From contig JAYJMM010000113.1 of assembly GCA_037349105.1 (NCBI GenBank), positions 4,030,001-4,094,000 of the forward strand: a DNA stretch of 64,000 bases, given 5' to 3'. The first letter of the stretch is position 1; each line of letters opens with the position of its first letter. The notes below the pieces were generated by a model. That model was not told the DNA's origin. It worked only from the letters and a program-made list of their open reading frames with translations, and did not search any database. A program made the position numbers and the translations under genes. The DNA comes from Limnomonas spitsbergensis. Its lineage: Eukaryota > Chlorophyta > Chlorophyceae > Chlamydomonadales. This document shows, one piece after another, positions 22,260 to 34,870 of this stretch.

Positions 22260-25200
22260 TTATTTGGCAGAGTAGCCAGCTGTGCTTGGCTTGAACTTGG
22301 CGTCGCTTGAGCTCGTAGACCTGTCGAACCTGAGCAGTTCCAGCAGCTTGAGAGCAGCCTCCTTAACAGCCGGGTTGATGCGTGGTCCTGACATCAGCTT
22401 CATTAGTGAGGTGGCTGTGGCTGCATCAGCAGTGAAGGTGCGGCCAAAAGTCTCTGGCTGCTTAGCATAGTATTCGGCAATTTCGCAGAGAAGAAGTGAA
22501 GCCCAGCCATTGACCTCATCATACTCATCATCCAATGATGCAGTATCGGTGTGATCAAAACCACTACTGACCAGGCTGATTAGGAAGGGAAGGGCGCCAG
22601 CATCCTCGATGGCATCTACAATGTCATTGCGAGTATACTTTGTAATCGGCACTTTGCATTTCAGATAGTAGAGAGCCGCTGCAGCTTGCTGCTGAACCTC
22701 AGGCACTACAGAAGCAAGCAGGTGGACGAGGGGGGCAACACCGCCAGCTTCGACGATTTCCTCGGCCATGAGAAAGTGTTCGCAATACATATTGTGATGT
22801 TGAAACTCGGCTATGTGCTTCAGCACCTCTGCTGCTGACTTCTGTACGGCAAATGGCGAGTCGGGACCCAGCTGGCTCATCAGGGGAGAGAGGGCGAGCA
22901 CCAATGCGTTGTAGGTATCCTCATCGCAATCATAGCCGATGCCAATACCGGTAACCGAAGTTTGGTAGGATAGAGCCCACGATGCCTTTTCTCTCACCGC
23001 TGCCTCCTGAGACTCGAGTAACGGCACAAGAAGACGAATTGCGGTAGAAGCCATGTCTCCTCGTGCCTTATCACTTTGGAATATAGACGTTTCAAAGTCT
23101 TCAGCAGAAGCGATTTTCCCAATGCACTCCAATGCTGTCGCCAACTGGAGATGCAGAGCATTTGCATCAGGCGAACTCAGCGGTTTGGTCAGGGTATGAA
23201 GCTCACAAGATCCAATGGCTTCGTTGCACGTAAGTAGGGCAATCCTGACCAGCGCTCCTGTTGCCTCCTGCTGCACCTTGCCATCCGAGTTGGATTCCAG
23301 AATTTTCAGAAGGTTGTTGACAACATTAAGATCAGGAACCATGGCTGCCGATGCTGTCTGAGTGGGGCTGGTACTCGACTGTTCCACCTACACAGCCAGA
23401 ATCAGACTGGGTCAGCATTAAGCCACCAACAATCCCAAATCATAGGATTTCATTTACCTCGTTCTCCCCCTCAGTTTCCTCACCAAACGAAGCCAAGCCA
23501 TCACATAAACGATTCCTTAAGCATCAGCCACCTCTGCCACAAGGCATGCTGTGTGTTCTTTTTAAGCTGGGCAGCTTGAGATAGACTTATGTTGCAGGGT
23601 TGGACATTGTGCTGCCTAAGATACCGGCAGTTGGAGCAGACCGCAGGATGTCGAAACGAGCAGTTGCGTGCTGGCGCGCATTTTTCCACTAAATACGGCG
23701 ATGGCAATAATAATCGGCAATAAACGCATCAAAATGCGGCAGTCTTGACACAATTAAGAAGCAACCAAATAGAGATAACACAGAAACAACACACCTCTTA
23801 AAAACAAAAGGAACGCAAAGCGCGGCAATTTTGTTACGTATTGCTGCAGAGTTTTTGACGATTCTCACCTGCTCTTCGTATTCGGAGATCAGCTTCTTGA
23901 GACGAATGATTTGCAGCGGCTTCACATCAGATAAGAGGGTCAGCATGGGATCATCCAACAACTGCATGCAGAGAGGGGATATTTAGGGAGAGGCGGTGGG
24001 GTATGAGTGACAGGCCGGGGCACTGAATCATCGAGGTCAGTGGGGTTACTATTTTTCGAAGGATGAAGAATAATTTGGAAATGGAGATAGTTCTAATGAT
24101 GTAGTACTCATGTGTAGCACTTGGTAGGCATAATTATGCGATTGATAATTGTCGACAAATTCGAAGCCTTAATAAATATTCCAAATATAAAATATTCCAA
24201 CACAGGCAGCTGGCAGCATGGTAGGACATGGCATGGTAATTGGAAGAAGGTAAGGCTGTCCCTACTCCCACATGTCCATACATGCTGAATGCAGATCCAC
24301 ACCATAGCCAGTATGATTCAGTATCCAATATCGTAGGTTGCACTATCAGCGCAGCAGTAGCTGAGCTGCTCACATCTTTCAGGAAAAGGGGCTTCTGGTC
24401 ATCAGGGATCTAGTCATCAGGGATCTAGTATTTTACATTACGTGGATACCTTGATATCATCATAGTGAGTGAACCCCAGCACCTCCCACAGCCTCAAGGC
24501 CGTGCCAGGGGTGATGCCACCTTCCTTGAGGGCATCTCTCGCAAATTCTCCAACCTCATCGGGCAAGTCGTTCCACGATGCAGGTGCAGCAGTGGGGGCT
24601 GCTGCTGAGGCGATAGATGCAAGCTGCACATCAACCAACAGGTAGGTCGGTTATCAATTGGAAAATGGACGGAGTTGGCCAAATAGCGAGTCAGGTCATG
24701 AGGAGTTCCCATTCTGATACTAATTTGTCTTCAGTAGGATGCAGGCTGATAGGGTGCCTGCAGCTCTTGCTACCTTGTGAACTAAGGCAGGTATTGCAGC
24801 GCACACCATAGTGTCGAACTGTCGATAAGACATCTACATTCTACAATCCAATCAAATGCAAAAGCAGTAGAAGCAGACAATATGCTAGGTCCAAAACGTA
24901 CACAGAGCTACAACATTTGAAAATGTTTCAAATTCCTACCTCTTGGTGCATCGAGTGCAGCTTCTTGAGGCGCTTTATTTCCAGTGGCGGTACGTCGGAT
25001 AGAAGAGACAGCAAGTCATCATCCAGAAACTGTACCCAGTTAAGGAAGAGGGTACAGAAGAGGGTAGGTTACTAGTACCCCATCGATGGTGTCAGCTGTC
25101 CTAACCTCTCCATACTACTCTCAACTCACTGCCGCAGATAACAGCTCAGCTTAGACTGTGGACTGACTTCCTTGCCGGAGAGGTTACCACTTGAGTGACT

Positions 25201-25557
25201 TATGTAGACGGAGATACTGAGATATGAGACAGTCAATAAGGAGATACCTTCCCGCAGCATAGCTATCCTAGAAAAAAAGAATTTGTATGACACGCATGCA
25301 ATTGTTTTACAAAATGGCAAAAATATGATACCCTTTACAGGGTTAAAAAGCAGAAGACAAAGTGTCAAGCAGAGCATGGAGTGCCTGCATACCTTGAGAT
25401 CGCTGTGCTGCCTGAACCCCAGCACCTCCCACAGCTTCAATGCCACTCGAGGGCAGATTCCGCCTGCCCTGAGAGCGTCTCTTGCAGATTCTGAAACATC
25501 CTTTGGGACATCATCCCAAGAAACAGCCGAGGCCAACGGCACATCGGCACCGTCCAC
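22260..25557 (-). CDS. armadillo-repeat protein with duplicated N-terminal helical module
   Basis: Five phase-0 exons: 25393-25557, 24940-25029, 24450-24623, 23869-23961 and 22260-23387, coding about 549 residues; the start codon lies upstream (a leader exon at 25981-26131, MAFLSTFKPPSSGF..., is possible but its phase is unclear). Exons 1+2 and 3+4 encode two copies of a roughly 85-residue module: ARDALxxGGIxP, LWEVLGF and then LLSDVxPLxIxRLKKL. By eye 26 of 43 and 19 of 30 residues agree between copies. The last exon encodes ARM/HEAT-type helical repeats, such as AGGVAPLVHLLASVVPEVQ and AAALYYL, a protein-binding superhelix. The module has an SAM-like look (LGF..., LLSDV..., RLKKL) but I do not recognise it. 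Function unknown. Confidence 0.75.
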
Positions 25558-27329
25558 CTGAAGTGGTGTGGGAATCACAATCAATGATGTGGCAGGCTGT
25601 TACATCATTTTCTGCAAGAGAGTTACGTGGGCAGATGGCAACCAGCTCACTCATCGCCAGCCAATCCAAGCAAGGCGGCTCAGGACGAACACAGCTTTGG
25701 GTGCCATGTGCCTGTGTGTACTGGGTGCTTAAATCACCATGCGCAGAAACCAGGCCGGCAAACCAAGGGTACCCTCCAGGCAGTCACCCGTCCACCATGT
25801 GCCATAGAGTGCACAAAAATTGATGCTGCCATGGCTACCGGTACTTGCCTGCCAGCCACACCGCTGTGTGTATGTGCATGACCATACCGGTACAGAAACT
25901 TCTTAGTAAAAACTGGAATGGGCAAATACTTTTTGTACCTGGCGCTTCTGAAAGTACCCAACGCACATTCAAGGATGTCAAAGACTTGGGCTTCATCGAA
26001 AAATCGATGTCTGTCCAGTTTGAAGGCCTCCTCCGATGGATCCGCCTAAGCGGCTGTGAGAGAACGGCATGTCTGGTGCGGCGTGCCAGGAACCCTGAAG
26101 AAGGAGGCTTGAATGTCGAGAGAAAAGCCATGACGTTAAAAAAACAGATTGGAAAGCCAGGCCTTCAATGACGAGCTTACGGTATGGCAGCTGTTTTCCG
26201 GTTTACCGGCAGAGCAGTTAGATAGGGTTGTGACATTGCATGCGCATCATTGCATGCAATGCTGACGCGACGAAGTAGCTGTTCGTCTCTTCAAGCGTTG
26301 AATACTGCTGATGATTGGACTTGATTGATGGAGGCAGTTGTTGAGGTTCCGGAAAGAAGCCCCACCTAGCTCGGAAGTCCGAACCTGGTCCTAACTAATC
26401 AGCTGCTGCTGACTGAGTGACTGGACATGATCTCGAAAAGCTGCCAGTCCTGCCCAAAGAGGTCCTGCCGGGGTGACAGCCAAGAGCCACAACATGGCCA
26501 TCGTGATCGCCTCAGCCATTCTAGCGCCATACTGTAGGTCATGCCTCTTCTTTCCCTAGGCTTCTTCTAGGCCATGACAGATGAACAGATCGTCAGATCG
26601 ACAGGTACCCATGAGCGCAACTGCAGCAAACAGACAGAGGCCATACACATGCAAACCCTAATGCTGCTGAACAGCTCAGACGACAACTGGCTGACGAACA
26701 TCCTGTACATACATCCACCAGCTGTCAGTGACGCAGATGTTGAGGTTTATTGGGTTAAGCAGACAATCCTCTGAATTGTCTTGTCATCTGGGCTTTAATC
26801 ATCATTAGAGCCATGGAACCATCATGTGCTACTGTGCTTCCAATTTACAAGATACCCAGACCACAGGCAATTTTCGCCCGAGCTTTTAATCTAGCGCTAA
26901 TTTTGCCCAGAATGACACCCCCAACTTGGTCTGGAATCACTTCAAAAAACAGTCATCACCAGTATGAAGGATGGCAACTTCCCGCAGGGCCCTAGTTGAC
27001 GCTTTTAGCCGCATGGGCCATGGGGCTGATAAGGGAAAAGCAAGCTCAAGCCCAGCTTGGAACCATGCACACATCATAGCATGGTTTAGCCATGCAGGGC
27101 CATGCCAGTATGCCACCCTCCAATGTGAGTTGACAGGGACACGGAATCCAGCGAAACCCGATCCAAGGTTTTGCCAGAGAGTAGCCATGCCCACATCATG
27201 ACCACATCCTATGTGAGGGGGCAGGAGTCCGGGGACAGGGGGGTTAAAGAGAGGGTCGGTTGGCTGTTTCGCTCCCTCGACCTTGAGGTATAGATCATTA
27301 CTGCCCGATAGTCATGCATTTCCTTTTCG

Positions 27330-27485
27330 GGGATATTCCCATCTTTTTTTATGTTCCTCTTATTCTTTCCTTTCCCTCTTGACTTGAGTACCGGTATCAT
27401 TTTCTACCAACCAGACATTGGGACACCGATGCGGCTTAGCCTTTTTTAGCAAGGCCCACACATGTAACGTTAATAAATGCAGCCC
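27330..27485 (+). repeat. tRNA-like dispersed repeat, copy 6
   Basis: Polypyrimidine tract, then CAACCAGACATTGGGACACC, GATGCGGCTTAGCC, TTTTTTAGCAAGGCCCACAC and ATGTAACGTTAAT. Confidence 0.55.
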
Positions 27486-27699
27486 CCTCTGGTTTATGGC
27501 AAAATGTCATATATCCTCACAAGCATGCCGGTACCCCAAGTACCCGTATCCCAATAGAACGCTGCATACCCGCTGGTAACCTGGGAGGCTCTGAATTTTG
27601 TTGAAGACATCGTACGCTTTGTTGAGGCCTAGCTCTGTTGCTTTTCTTTACCTTCTTGGGGAATAGGCTTGACAGGGGCAAGGGTTCTCCGGGCTGCCT

Positions 27700-27870
27700 T
27701 ATCCTTTTGGGGGGGTTTTTCTCTCTCCTTTGTCTTCTTCTCCTTCTTTCCCTCTTCCCTTGACTTCTTTTCTTTTCTTCCAACAGGACAGTTGGGCACC
27801 CACGCGGCCGAGCCTTTTTGAACATGGCCCAGAGTTGTTATGTCATAGTCTTATTGACCCGCTGGCATCC
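27700..27870 (+). repeat. tRNA-like dispersed repeat, copy 7
   Basis: About 75 bp of C/T-rich sequence, then GGCACCCACGCGGCCGAGCC, TTTTTGAACATGGCCCAGAG and TTGTTATGTCATAG. Confidence 0.6.
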
Positions 27871-28221
27871 CAAGTTTAGAGCGGTGCGTGCATCCCAATC
27901 AAGGACTTCTTGTTGGTAAACCGGAATACAAATAGAAGCAATGGCCATGCGTTTATGCTGCTTCGATGGATCAGATTGATCCAGAGGCCCTTCCTCTCCT
28001 TCATCCAGAATAGCGACTCTTTGGTGATTAAGTTAAGCTGATAAATCTGCTGATCGACTTGGTAGCCAGGGAAAGGCTTGGTTTGCAATACTAGTCTCGG
28101 CACATAGGCGAAAGCAAGGCGAAAGAGGCTACTGAGAGTGATGAAGATGCGAACAATTGAAGACTGAAAGATTGCAGAGGGAGTCCTGAACTTGTAAGGC
28201 TCCAAAGGCTCTGGGCTGTCA

Positions 28222-28375
28222 CAAAGTCAATGACGTTACACCTCTGGGCCCTGCAAAAAACAGGCTCGGCCGCGTGGGCGCCTAACTAGAGAGTTGGGAG
28301 GAAAGATGGAAAGAAACACAGAAGGGAGCAGGACCAAAGAAAGTAGGGAAAAGTGGGGAAAGTGGCAGTCACAAA
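28222..28375 (-). repeat. tRNA-like dispersed repeat, long copy 8
   Basis: AAAGTCAATGACGTTACACC, TCTGGGCCCTGCAAAAAACA, GGCTCGGCCGCGTGGGCGCC and a GGAAAGATGGAAAGAAACAC tail; close to 19198-19335. Confidence 0.65.
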
Positions 28376-29123
28376 GTCCTGAGGCCTTGATAAGTGGCAG
28401 AATATCACAGGTGGAGATTAATCCCATAGCAGCTTATAATGAGAGACAGTGATTTGCTTCGTTATCCTTGAGTAAGAAAGAAGGAATGCCCGGAGCGAGC
28501 CAGGCTTCTATTTGTACCAGAATCTAAGGGCGATCGAAACCGAAAAAGCGGTACAGGCCACCCATACGCGCGGTGCAGCCCAACCTACCTCAACCATTTG
28601 TTGCCGAAAAGGGTGGTCCAGGAGTATGGGCATAGTGGCAGAGCCTTGGCAACAGGAACACATGAATCCGGAGGCTGCAGCCCAAAACCCTGAAGGTCGA
28701 GGCTTCTTCTTGCAGGTAGGCAGGGTTGTTGGCACCTCGGGACTGCAGCAAGGCTGAGGGGGGTTGAAAGCAGAGGTTTGAAGCAGGATTTTCATAATTC
28801 TGACAATCGTAATTCAGTGGCTCATCAACCTGGTTTCAGCAGTCCATCAATACCGGTAAGTAGCTAGAACCAGGCTAGAACCAGGGGGCTAAGCTGTGTT
28901 GACTTGACTTGGTCGAATTATGCGGTTTCACAACCGGATAACCGCCGTGGATGGTGCGAAAACATGGCGCCAGCGGTTCTCATGCATTCTGGCCAGAGAT
29001 TCTGACTCTGATTCTGGCTCATGCCATAACTAGCTGCTGAAAATCCATCCCTGCCGTCCACATTGGGAGAGCACACCATTTTCTCAGCCCAAACTCTAGT
29101 ATCATTACAAGGAAGATCATCTG

Positions 29124-32100
29124 ATGCCGCTTCCCGCACAGCAGCAGTCTCAGCAGCAGCAGCAACAGCAGCAGGGGGCGTCACAAAAAAATGGAGAGAA
29201 GCCAGTATTGGATCTGCCAAGGGTGCGATTGCTGCGTGCTTTAGCGACACACGCCAAGGATAAAGGCAACAAGCTGTTCAAAGCGCTGGACTACGTCGGC
29301 GCGATCGCGGCCTATTCCCCATACTTGACAGACGAAATGACGGAGGGGTTCATTCGCCACCGTGGTTGGATGCAGGCTGCTGCTGATGGCACGCCCGACG
29401 TAAACGAGTTGTTCAACACTCTGGGTACGTTACGGGCCTGGAAGAAGGGTTTGACGGGTGCAAGCATCTTGCCTGAAGACGCCCTACGCCAGGCAGGAAT
29501 GAATCATGCATTCGTTTCCTTATTTGGTGCTCTACGCTATGCATGCATGGAGGTTGCATGCATCTTGCATGTCGACACCCTCCGCGGCCAGGCCATGCAT
29601 GCATGGAGGTTGCATGCATCTTGCATGTCGACACCCTCCGCGGCCAGGCCATGCATGCATGGAGGTTGCATGCATCTTGCATGTCGACACCCTCCGCGGC
29701 CAGGCCATGCAGGCATGAGATGTGCATGCATCTTGCATGTCGACACCCTCCGCGGCCAGGCCATGCATGCATGGAGGTTGCATGCATCTTGCATGTCGAC
29801 ACCCTCCGCGGCCAGGCTATGCATGCATGGAGGTTGCATGCATCTTGCATGTTGACACCCTCCGCGGCCAGGCCATGCATGCATGGAGGTTGCATGCATC
29901 TTGCATGTCGACACCCTCCGCGGCCAGGCCATGCATGCATGAGAGGTTGCATGCATCTTGCATGTCGACACCCTCCGCGGCCAGGCCATGCATGCATGGA
30001 GGTTGCATGCATCTTGCATGTCGACACCCTCCGCGGCCAGGCCATGCATGCATGAGAGGTGCATGCATCGTGCATGTCGGCACCCTGCACCATGCAGACC
30101 TTTGAAGGTGCATGCATGGTGCATGTCATGGAGACATGGAGGGGAAATGCGTCTTGCTTGTAGGCACCCTGGGCCTTGAAGGCATGAAAAGTGTGCGCAC
30201 GGTGCATTCCCTCTTAGAGCAAAGGTGGAGCAGACACATCCTCCTAGTTGAGCCCAAACGCTGCCCCCCCTGCTGCTTTCGTCATGCCCGCCATCAGGCC
30301 AGACGCTCAACAACCGTGCCATGTGCTACCTCAAGCTAGGCAACATGCGCGCTGTTCTCAGGGACACCGCCACGGCCATACACACCACCTGCTTCCTGTC
30401 ACTGCTGGTGGCAGATGGAGAGGCAGGCCCGCACGCCAGCCGAAAGATACGACCTGGTGCCGAGGAAATATTCTTTAAGGCACGTGAATTTCCATGACAG
30501 GACAGAGTGCCAGATAAACTGCGCAAGCCCAAGGCCGAGTTGTGGAGAACTAGGCCGGAACATATAATCACATCAGGAGATAAAAACCTACCAAAAACCC
30601 TCTGGTTCTAAGTTCAATGCTGCTGGTATAGCGTCAGGGCATCCACCCAAACAGCTCCATGCTTGCTTGGGCTCACGCAGGCATTCATATTCCCAGCAGC
30701 ATGAATACTTCTTGAAGCTTCAGGGTTACAGGTTTAAAGCTGCTTGAAGCTTCTCGAACCCTAAACCTTCTCGAAGCTTCAGGGTTACGGGTTTAAATCT
30801 GCTTGAAGCTTCTCGAACCCTAAACCTTCTTGAAGCTTCAGGGTTACGGGTTAAAATCTGCTTGAAGCTTCTCGAACCCTAAACCTTCTTGAAGCCTGCC
30901 GCTCAATCCACAGATGTTCACCTTGTGTATCTGATCATCGCTGCCTGGTGATGGTTAAGGCTCAAGCACAGTCTCTGCCCATACCATGCTGCCCTGTTTC
31001 TTTAAACCTCACGTCCCAAACGTTTTGCTTTCCTTCCATTACCACGCGTAACGTATAAGCCCTGACACCCCCCACTCCCCCACCCACTCACCACGCACTC
31101 ACCCACCCACTCACCCACCCACTCATCCAACGACTCACCCTCTCCACCCACCTTCATCTCAGGCTTGTGTCCGGCGCTCCAATGCGCTTGAAGCGACCGG
31201 CAACAGCGCCGCGGCCACGCAGCTGATCCGCGACGTCTCAAAGCTGTGTGCGCAGCCGCTCGCTGCTGCCGTGGCTGACCTGAATGATGACCGCGGCCGG
31301 CTAGACGGCATGCGGCACCCTAGCGAGGAAAGTCGGCTGGCGTGCCGCGGGAAGGTGGACTGGTCGGCCGTGTGCACCGCGAGGTGGTGCAAGCGGCGGG
31401 CGGGCGGCAAGGCGCCGCCGGATCTGAAGGGCTTCGGAGCCGGGCACCATGGCGGGAGTATCTACGTGGTCGGCGGAGAGGTGCCTGGCCGGATAATGGC
31501 ATATAACAGTCAGGTGCGGGCTGCTGCTGATGCCGTCAGCTGTAGAAAGAAAGCTGTTTCTTTGGCGACAGGGCGCTTTAGCAGAAGGATAATGCATGAT
31601 AGCAAGGTGCGGGCTGGTGCTGGTGCCTTGATGAATTGTGGTACCGGTACTCGTTTCTACTGTTTGTATGAGAAGCAAGGCACTGCGGAGGCACAGCATG
31701 CTCTGCCTTCACGCTGCGCTTTATTTTAAAGAGGGGCTTCCTCAGAGGGCATCGCCTGCCTGCAGCCCCGCACCAACTGAAATCTTCTTGTCCGTCCTAT
31801 TGGGTGGGTGGATGTTGTGGGTGGGTGGGTGGATGCTGTGATGCTCTGCAACACCGACCGTAAGTACCCGTTAGTACCCGCTCATTTGGTGTGTTGGACA
31901 CTGCCAGCATGCACATCAGTCTTCTTGACCCCAACCCTTAAACCTGAACCTGATGCGGGCCTTATGTATGCTTTGACGCTCCATTTGACATCGGCCCTCC
32001 CGGCTCTCAGGTGTACGCCCTGGACCTGGCCAGCATGATATGGCGTGTCGTGTCGCCTGCGGGTCCAAGAGATGCGCATCCACCGCCAGGACACTTGTAC

Positions 32101-34032
32101 TTCTCCAACGTTGTCTGGCGGAACTGCATCTGCAACGTGGTTTTCAGCAAGAAGGAGGTACCTGCGATACACCTGTTCGACATGTCGACTGAGACGTGGA
32201 TCAAGAGGTCGATGGCAGCTTGGCCCAAGTGAGAGAGTGGTCGCCCTGGCCTTTTGTTGAGGGTTTGGAGAGCCTGGCTGATGTGAGAGCTGCCGTAATC
32301 CGCTGCCAGTGATTTCAGAGCTTTGGCAAAAGCGAGAGCTGCAGTTAGCTGCAGCTTGCTGCTGGCAGTTGCAGTGAATTCAGATTTCATGTGGTTCCAG
32401 TTTTTTCGAAATCGAGATGGTGTATGGTTTCCGAGATTACCAGTGTCCTTCTGGACAGTTATGCACTACAATCGCTGAGCACAACGCACTGTCTCCAGAA
32501 AAGCAGCACCACCTCTCCCGCACACACACTGGCACACACACAGGAACATCAGGAACTATCCCCCCGCCCATCACTTAAGGTACAAGGTTCTCAATTGCTT
32601 GCTTGAATTACCCAGCCCGCACTCCTGCACGCACAAACAGGGACGTAAAAAGCTTCCCCCCGGCCCAGCGCGGCGGGCAGCTCTGCAACTTTGCCATGGC
32701 GGTGCTGGGTGACAAGCTATACCTCCACGGTGGTTACACCGACCGGCGCGCCTTTTGCTCCCTCGGCTGCCTGTTTGCATACAACCTTGTGACCAACGTC
32801 TGGGAGGTGGTCCACAACGTGCCCAAGACGTCCCAGAGCTACCCTGAGGGGCGGCACTGTCACCAGATGTGGGCCATGTCCAGCAAGCTATACATCATGG
32901 GAGGCCGCACGCCTTGTGAGTAATTTAAGTATCTTTGATGTCCGGTATTTTCTAGACTTCTTGACGGTCCATCGGGCACCAGGAGGGCGCATGGGACTGG
33001 GCATGTGAACTCGCATGCATGCTTTTAAGCGCCGCACCAACAGCCATGCTTGCGTTTATGTTCTTAACATCTGAATCCTGTACGCTGTTGGATCTGAAGC
33101 CTGAATGCTGACCCCTCCTCTGTCGGTGTTTCCCAACAGCACCGTCTGGGGGCCCCGATGAGCCCATGGTGCCTGAGGATCGCTACTTCTGGTCTTACGA
33201 CGTTGCTGCCGGTATGTGGTGCAACGAGTCCTCGTTTTTGAACGACGGCGGTAACCAGCACAACATGCCCTCCCCGCGATCGGAGTTCTCGGTCGCGACG
33301 TTCGGCGGCGGTGGTGGGGACGACGACGACGACGAATCGATGAGGAGCAAAGCGGTCATCTTCGGCGGTTACACAACGGAGATCCGGTACCAGAACGACA
33401 GCGCCTTTCTCGCGATGGACTTCTCCTACCTGGGTGACACGTTCCTGTATGACGCCGAGACAAAGACGTGGAAGTACGTCTTTGCCGACGACTGGCCGGA
33501 GCACAGGGCGATGGGGGCCCTGATCGCAGTGCCTGGGGAAGAGGTTATTGATCTCGATACTCGTGACATAGTTGCTGGGGCCAATGCTGTCGCCACTGCT
33601 GCCGCCCGAGCTGTTTCCACTGCTGCTTTCCGCGGCGTCGGCAGCCCAGAGCAGGCGAAAGCGAATGCGGCATTGACAGCGGCGACAGAAGCGGCAGTAG
33701 CCTTGGCAGCTCTACATCCCGACCACAGCGTGGTCAAAAAGAAGGCCAAACCGTCAAAGGCAATGGAGGGCTTCCGAATCTTTGCCCTGGGTGGGTACCA
33801 ATGCAACGGGCCGCCGCCGCCGGCCAAAGTGCCTTTTGGCTCGGTGTGGGAGCTGGTGTTGGGCAGCAGCGTGAAGCACGTCCGGGCGCGCTGCTGGGGG
33901 TGCGTCACGTTTGAGGAGGGTTTGAAGCTGTGCTGCGGGACGTGTGAGGGCGCGGTTGCGACCTGTGGCAAGGAGTGCCAGGCGCAGGTCTGGGCGACTG
34001 GGCACAAGCATTGGTGCAGCAAGAAAGAGTAG
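29124..34032 (+). CDS. TPR-Kelch-MYND protein, complete, 739 aa
   Basis: Six exons join in phase: 29124-29424, 30298-30479, 31163-31513, 32011-32228, 32641-32915 and 33140-34032 (2220 nt). After a Gln-rich start, residues 44-65 (AKDKGNKLFKALDYVGAIAA) and the exon 2 segment LNNRAMCYLKLGNMRAVL are TPR repeats; FFKACVRRSNALEATGN across the exon 2/3 junction starts a third. Exons 3-6 carry Kelch-type blades (SIYVVGGE, LGDKLYLHGGY, SKLYIMGGR, KAVIFGGY, FRIFALGGY). The last 46 residues (CWGC, CCGTC, CGKEC, H, C) fit a C6HC MYND zinc finger. TPR and MYND modules bind peptides, so an adaptor or chaperone-client role is inferred. Intron 2 (30480-31162) begins GC not GT; intron 1 contains a 56-bp minisatellite. 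Confidence 0.88.
29540..30062. repeat. 56-bp minisatellite in intron 1 of the TPR-Kelch-MYND gene
   Basis: About nine copies of a 56-bp unit; CCGCGG recurs at 29582 and 29638. Each unit is made largely of palindromes: ATGCATGCAT, TGCATGCA, GTCGAC and CCGCGG. Long open frames on both strands here (up to 264 codons) are by-products of the repeat. Confidence 0.9.
30709..30897. repeat. 60-bp tandem repeat, three copies, intron 2
   Basis: Unit contains TTGAAGCTTCAGGGTTACGG and TCTCGAACCCTAAACCTTCT; three nearly identical copies. The AACCCTAAACC core is telomere-like and each unit has two AAGCTT palindromes. Confidence 0.85.
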
Positions 34033-34655
34033 GCTGTTCTCTTGTTTACTTGTCCACCCTGACAGTCCAGGCAGGAGCATGGGTGCAGCGAGAGTCTGGC
34101 ACCTAGCAGCTTCAGGTGCCTTTATGTTACAATCCGGATGGTCTTTGGTCGGTGTGGTACGCTGCAGCAGCAATGGTGCTCTGCCCTGCTCCATGCTTCC
34201 TTCAAAATGGGAGGGCCCCTTACTCCCCGCCTTGAGATCATATCTATTTGTTCATGTCCGTGCCATTTTGCTTACCTGCTACAGACACCTTGATTCTGAC
34301 AACAATGGTGGGGACAAGGACCTTTTGCCCCTGAAGAGAGGACAGGATTTTGTTTCTGCCCTGGACTGCATTGTTTTACTGCTGTCATGTACTGCATTCT
34401 TGTACTGTTGTCTTGCACTTCATCATGGCCTGATCCTGGTGGTGGTCAGCCAGTTGCTAGGCAGGCCACAATCTGATCATTCCTTCATCATAACTTACCA
34501 TGCTGATCACTGACACTGGGTGAATGTGGGGTTTTTATGATCTTTTTGCTTAGTATGGCGGAGCATTACAATTGTTGCATGGGGTAGGTGCCAGTTGGTG
34601 CCACTCAGGGCTGAGGCTTTGTAGAATATGAATATGTTCACCAGCAGACTAGCAG

Positions 34656-34870
34656 CTTTAGAACGGTGCATACCCGCTGGGCCCTGCTGGACGCTCGGCT
34701 GCGTGGGGCTGGTAGGGAATGACTAGGCTCAATTCCGGCTACCATGCACAGCCTGGGCCATGGTGCAGCCATGCCATCCTCCAATGTGAGGAGGCAGGAA
34801 CATGGAACCCGGCTTTCTGGGCGGGGGAGAGAGAAGATCGTGTGGCGGATGCGATCCCTCAACCTCTGGG
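34656..34870 (+). repeat. GAACGGTGCAT-family dispersed repeat, copy 2
   Basis: GAACGGTGCATACCCGCTGG through CAGCCATGCCATCC matches 19946-20072. It continues with CTCCAATGTGAGGAGGCAGG, which also resembles 27118-27215, suggesting a longer element of at least 200 bp. Confidence 0.6.

Larger units (their letters stand above)
26132..29123. other. gene-poor region with dispersed repeats
   Basis: No convincing exon. Contains three or more copies of the tRNA-like dispersed repeat (27330, 27700, 28222) and a fragment near 27040-27200 resembling the tail of the block at 34780. Confidence 0.4.

Noticed and set aside
23340..23387. Armadillo gene starting at 23387 or at the ATG near 23340
   Set aside because: The codon at 23387 is GTG directly after a TGTGTAG acceptor, and upstream exons with matching phase and a duplicated module exist.
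25981..26131. MAFLSTFKPPSSGF leader as certain first exon of the armadillo gene
   Set aside because: The best donor (GCGCCAG|GTACAA) is phase 1 while the next exon needs phase 0; kept only as a possibility.
29413..30322. 260-codon frames on both strands
   Set aside because: They arise from the 56-bp minisatellite, which lacks stops in several frames; the region is an intron of the TPR-Kelch-MYND gene.
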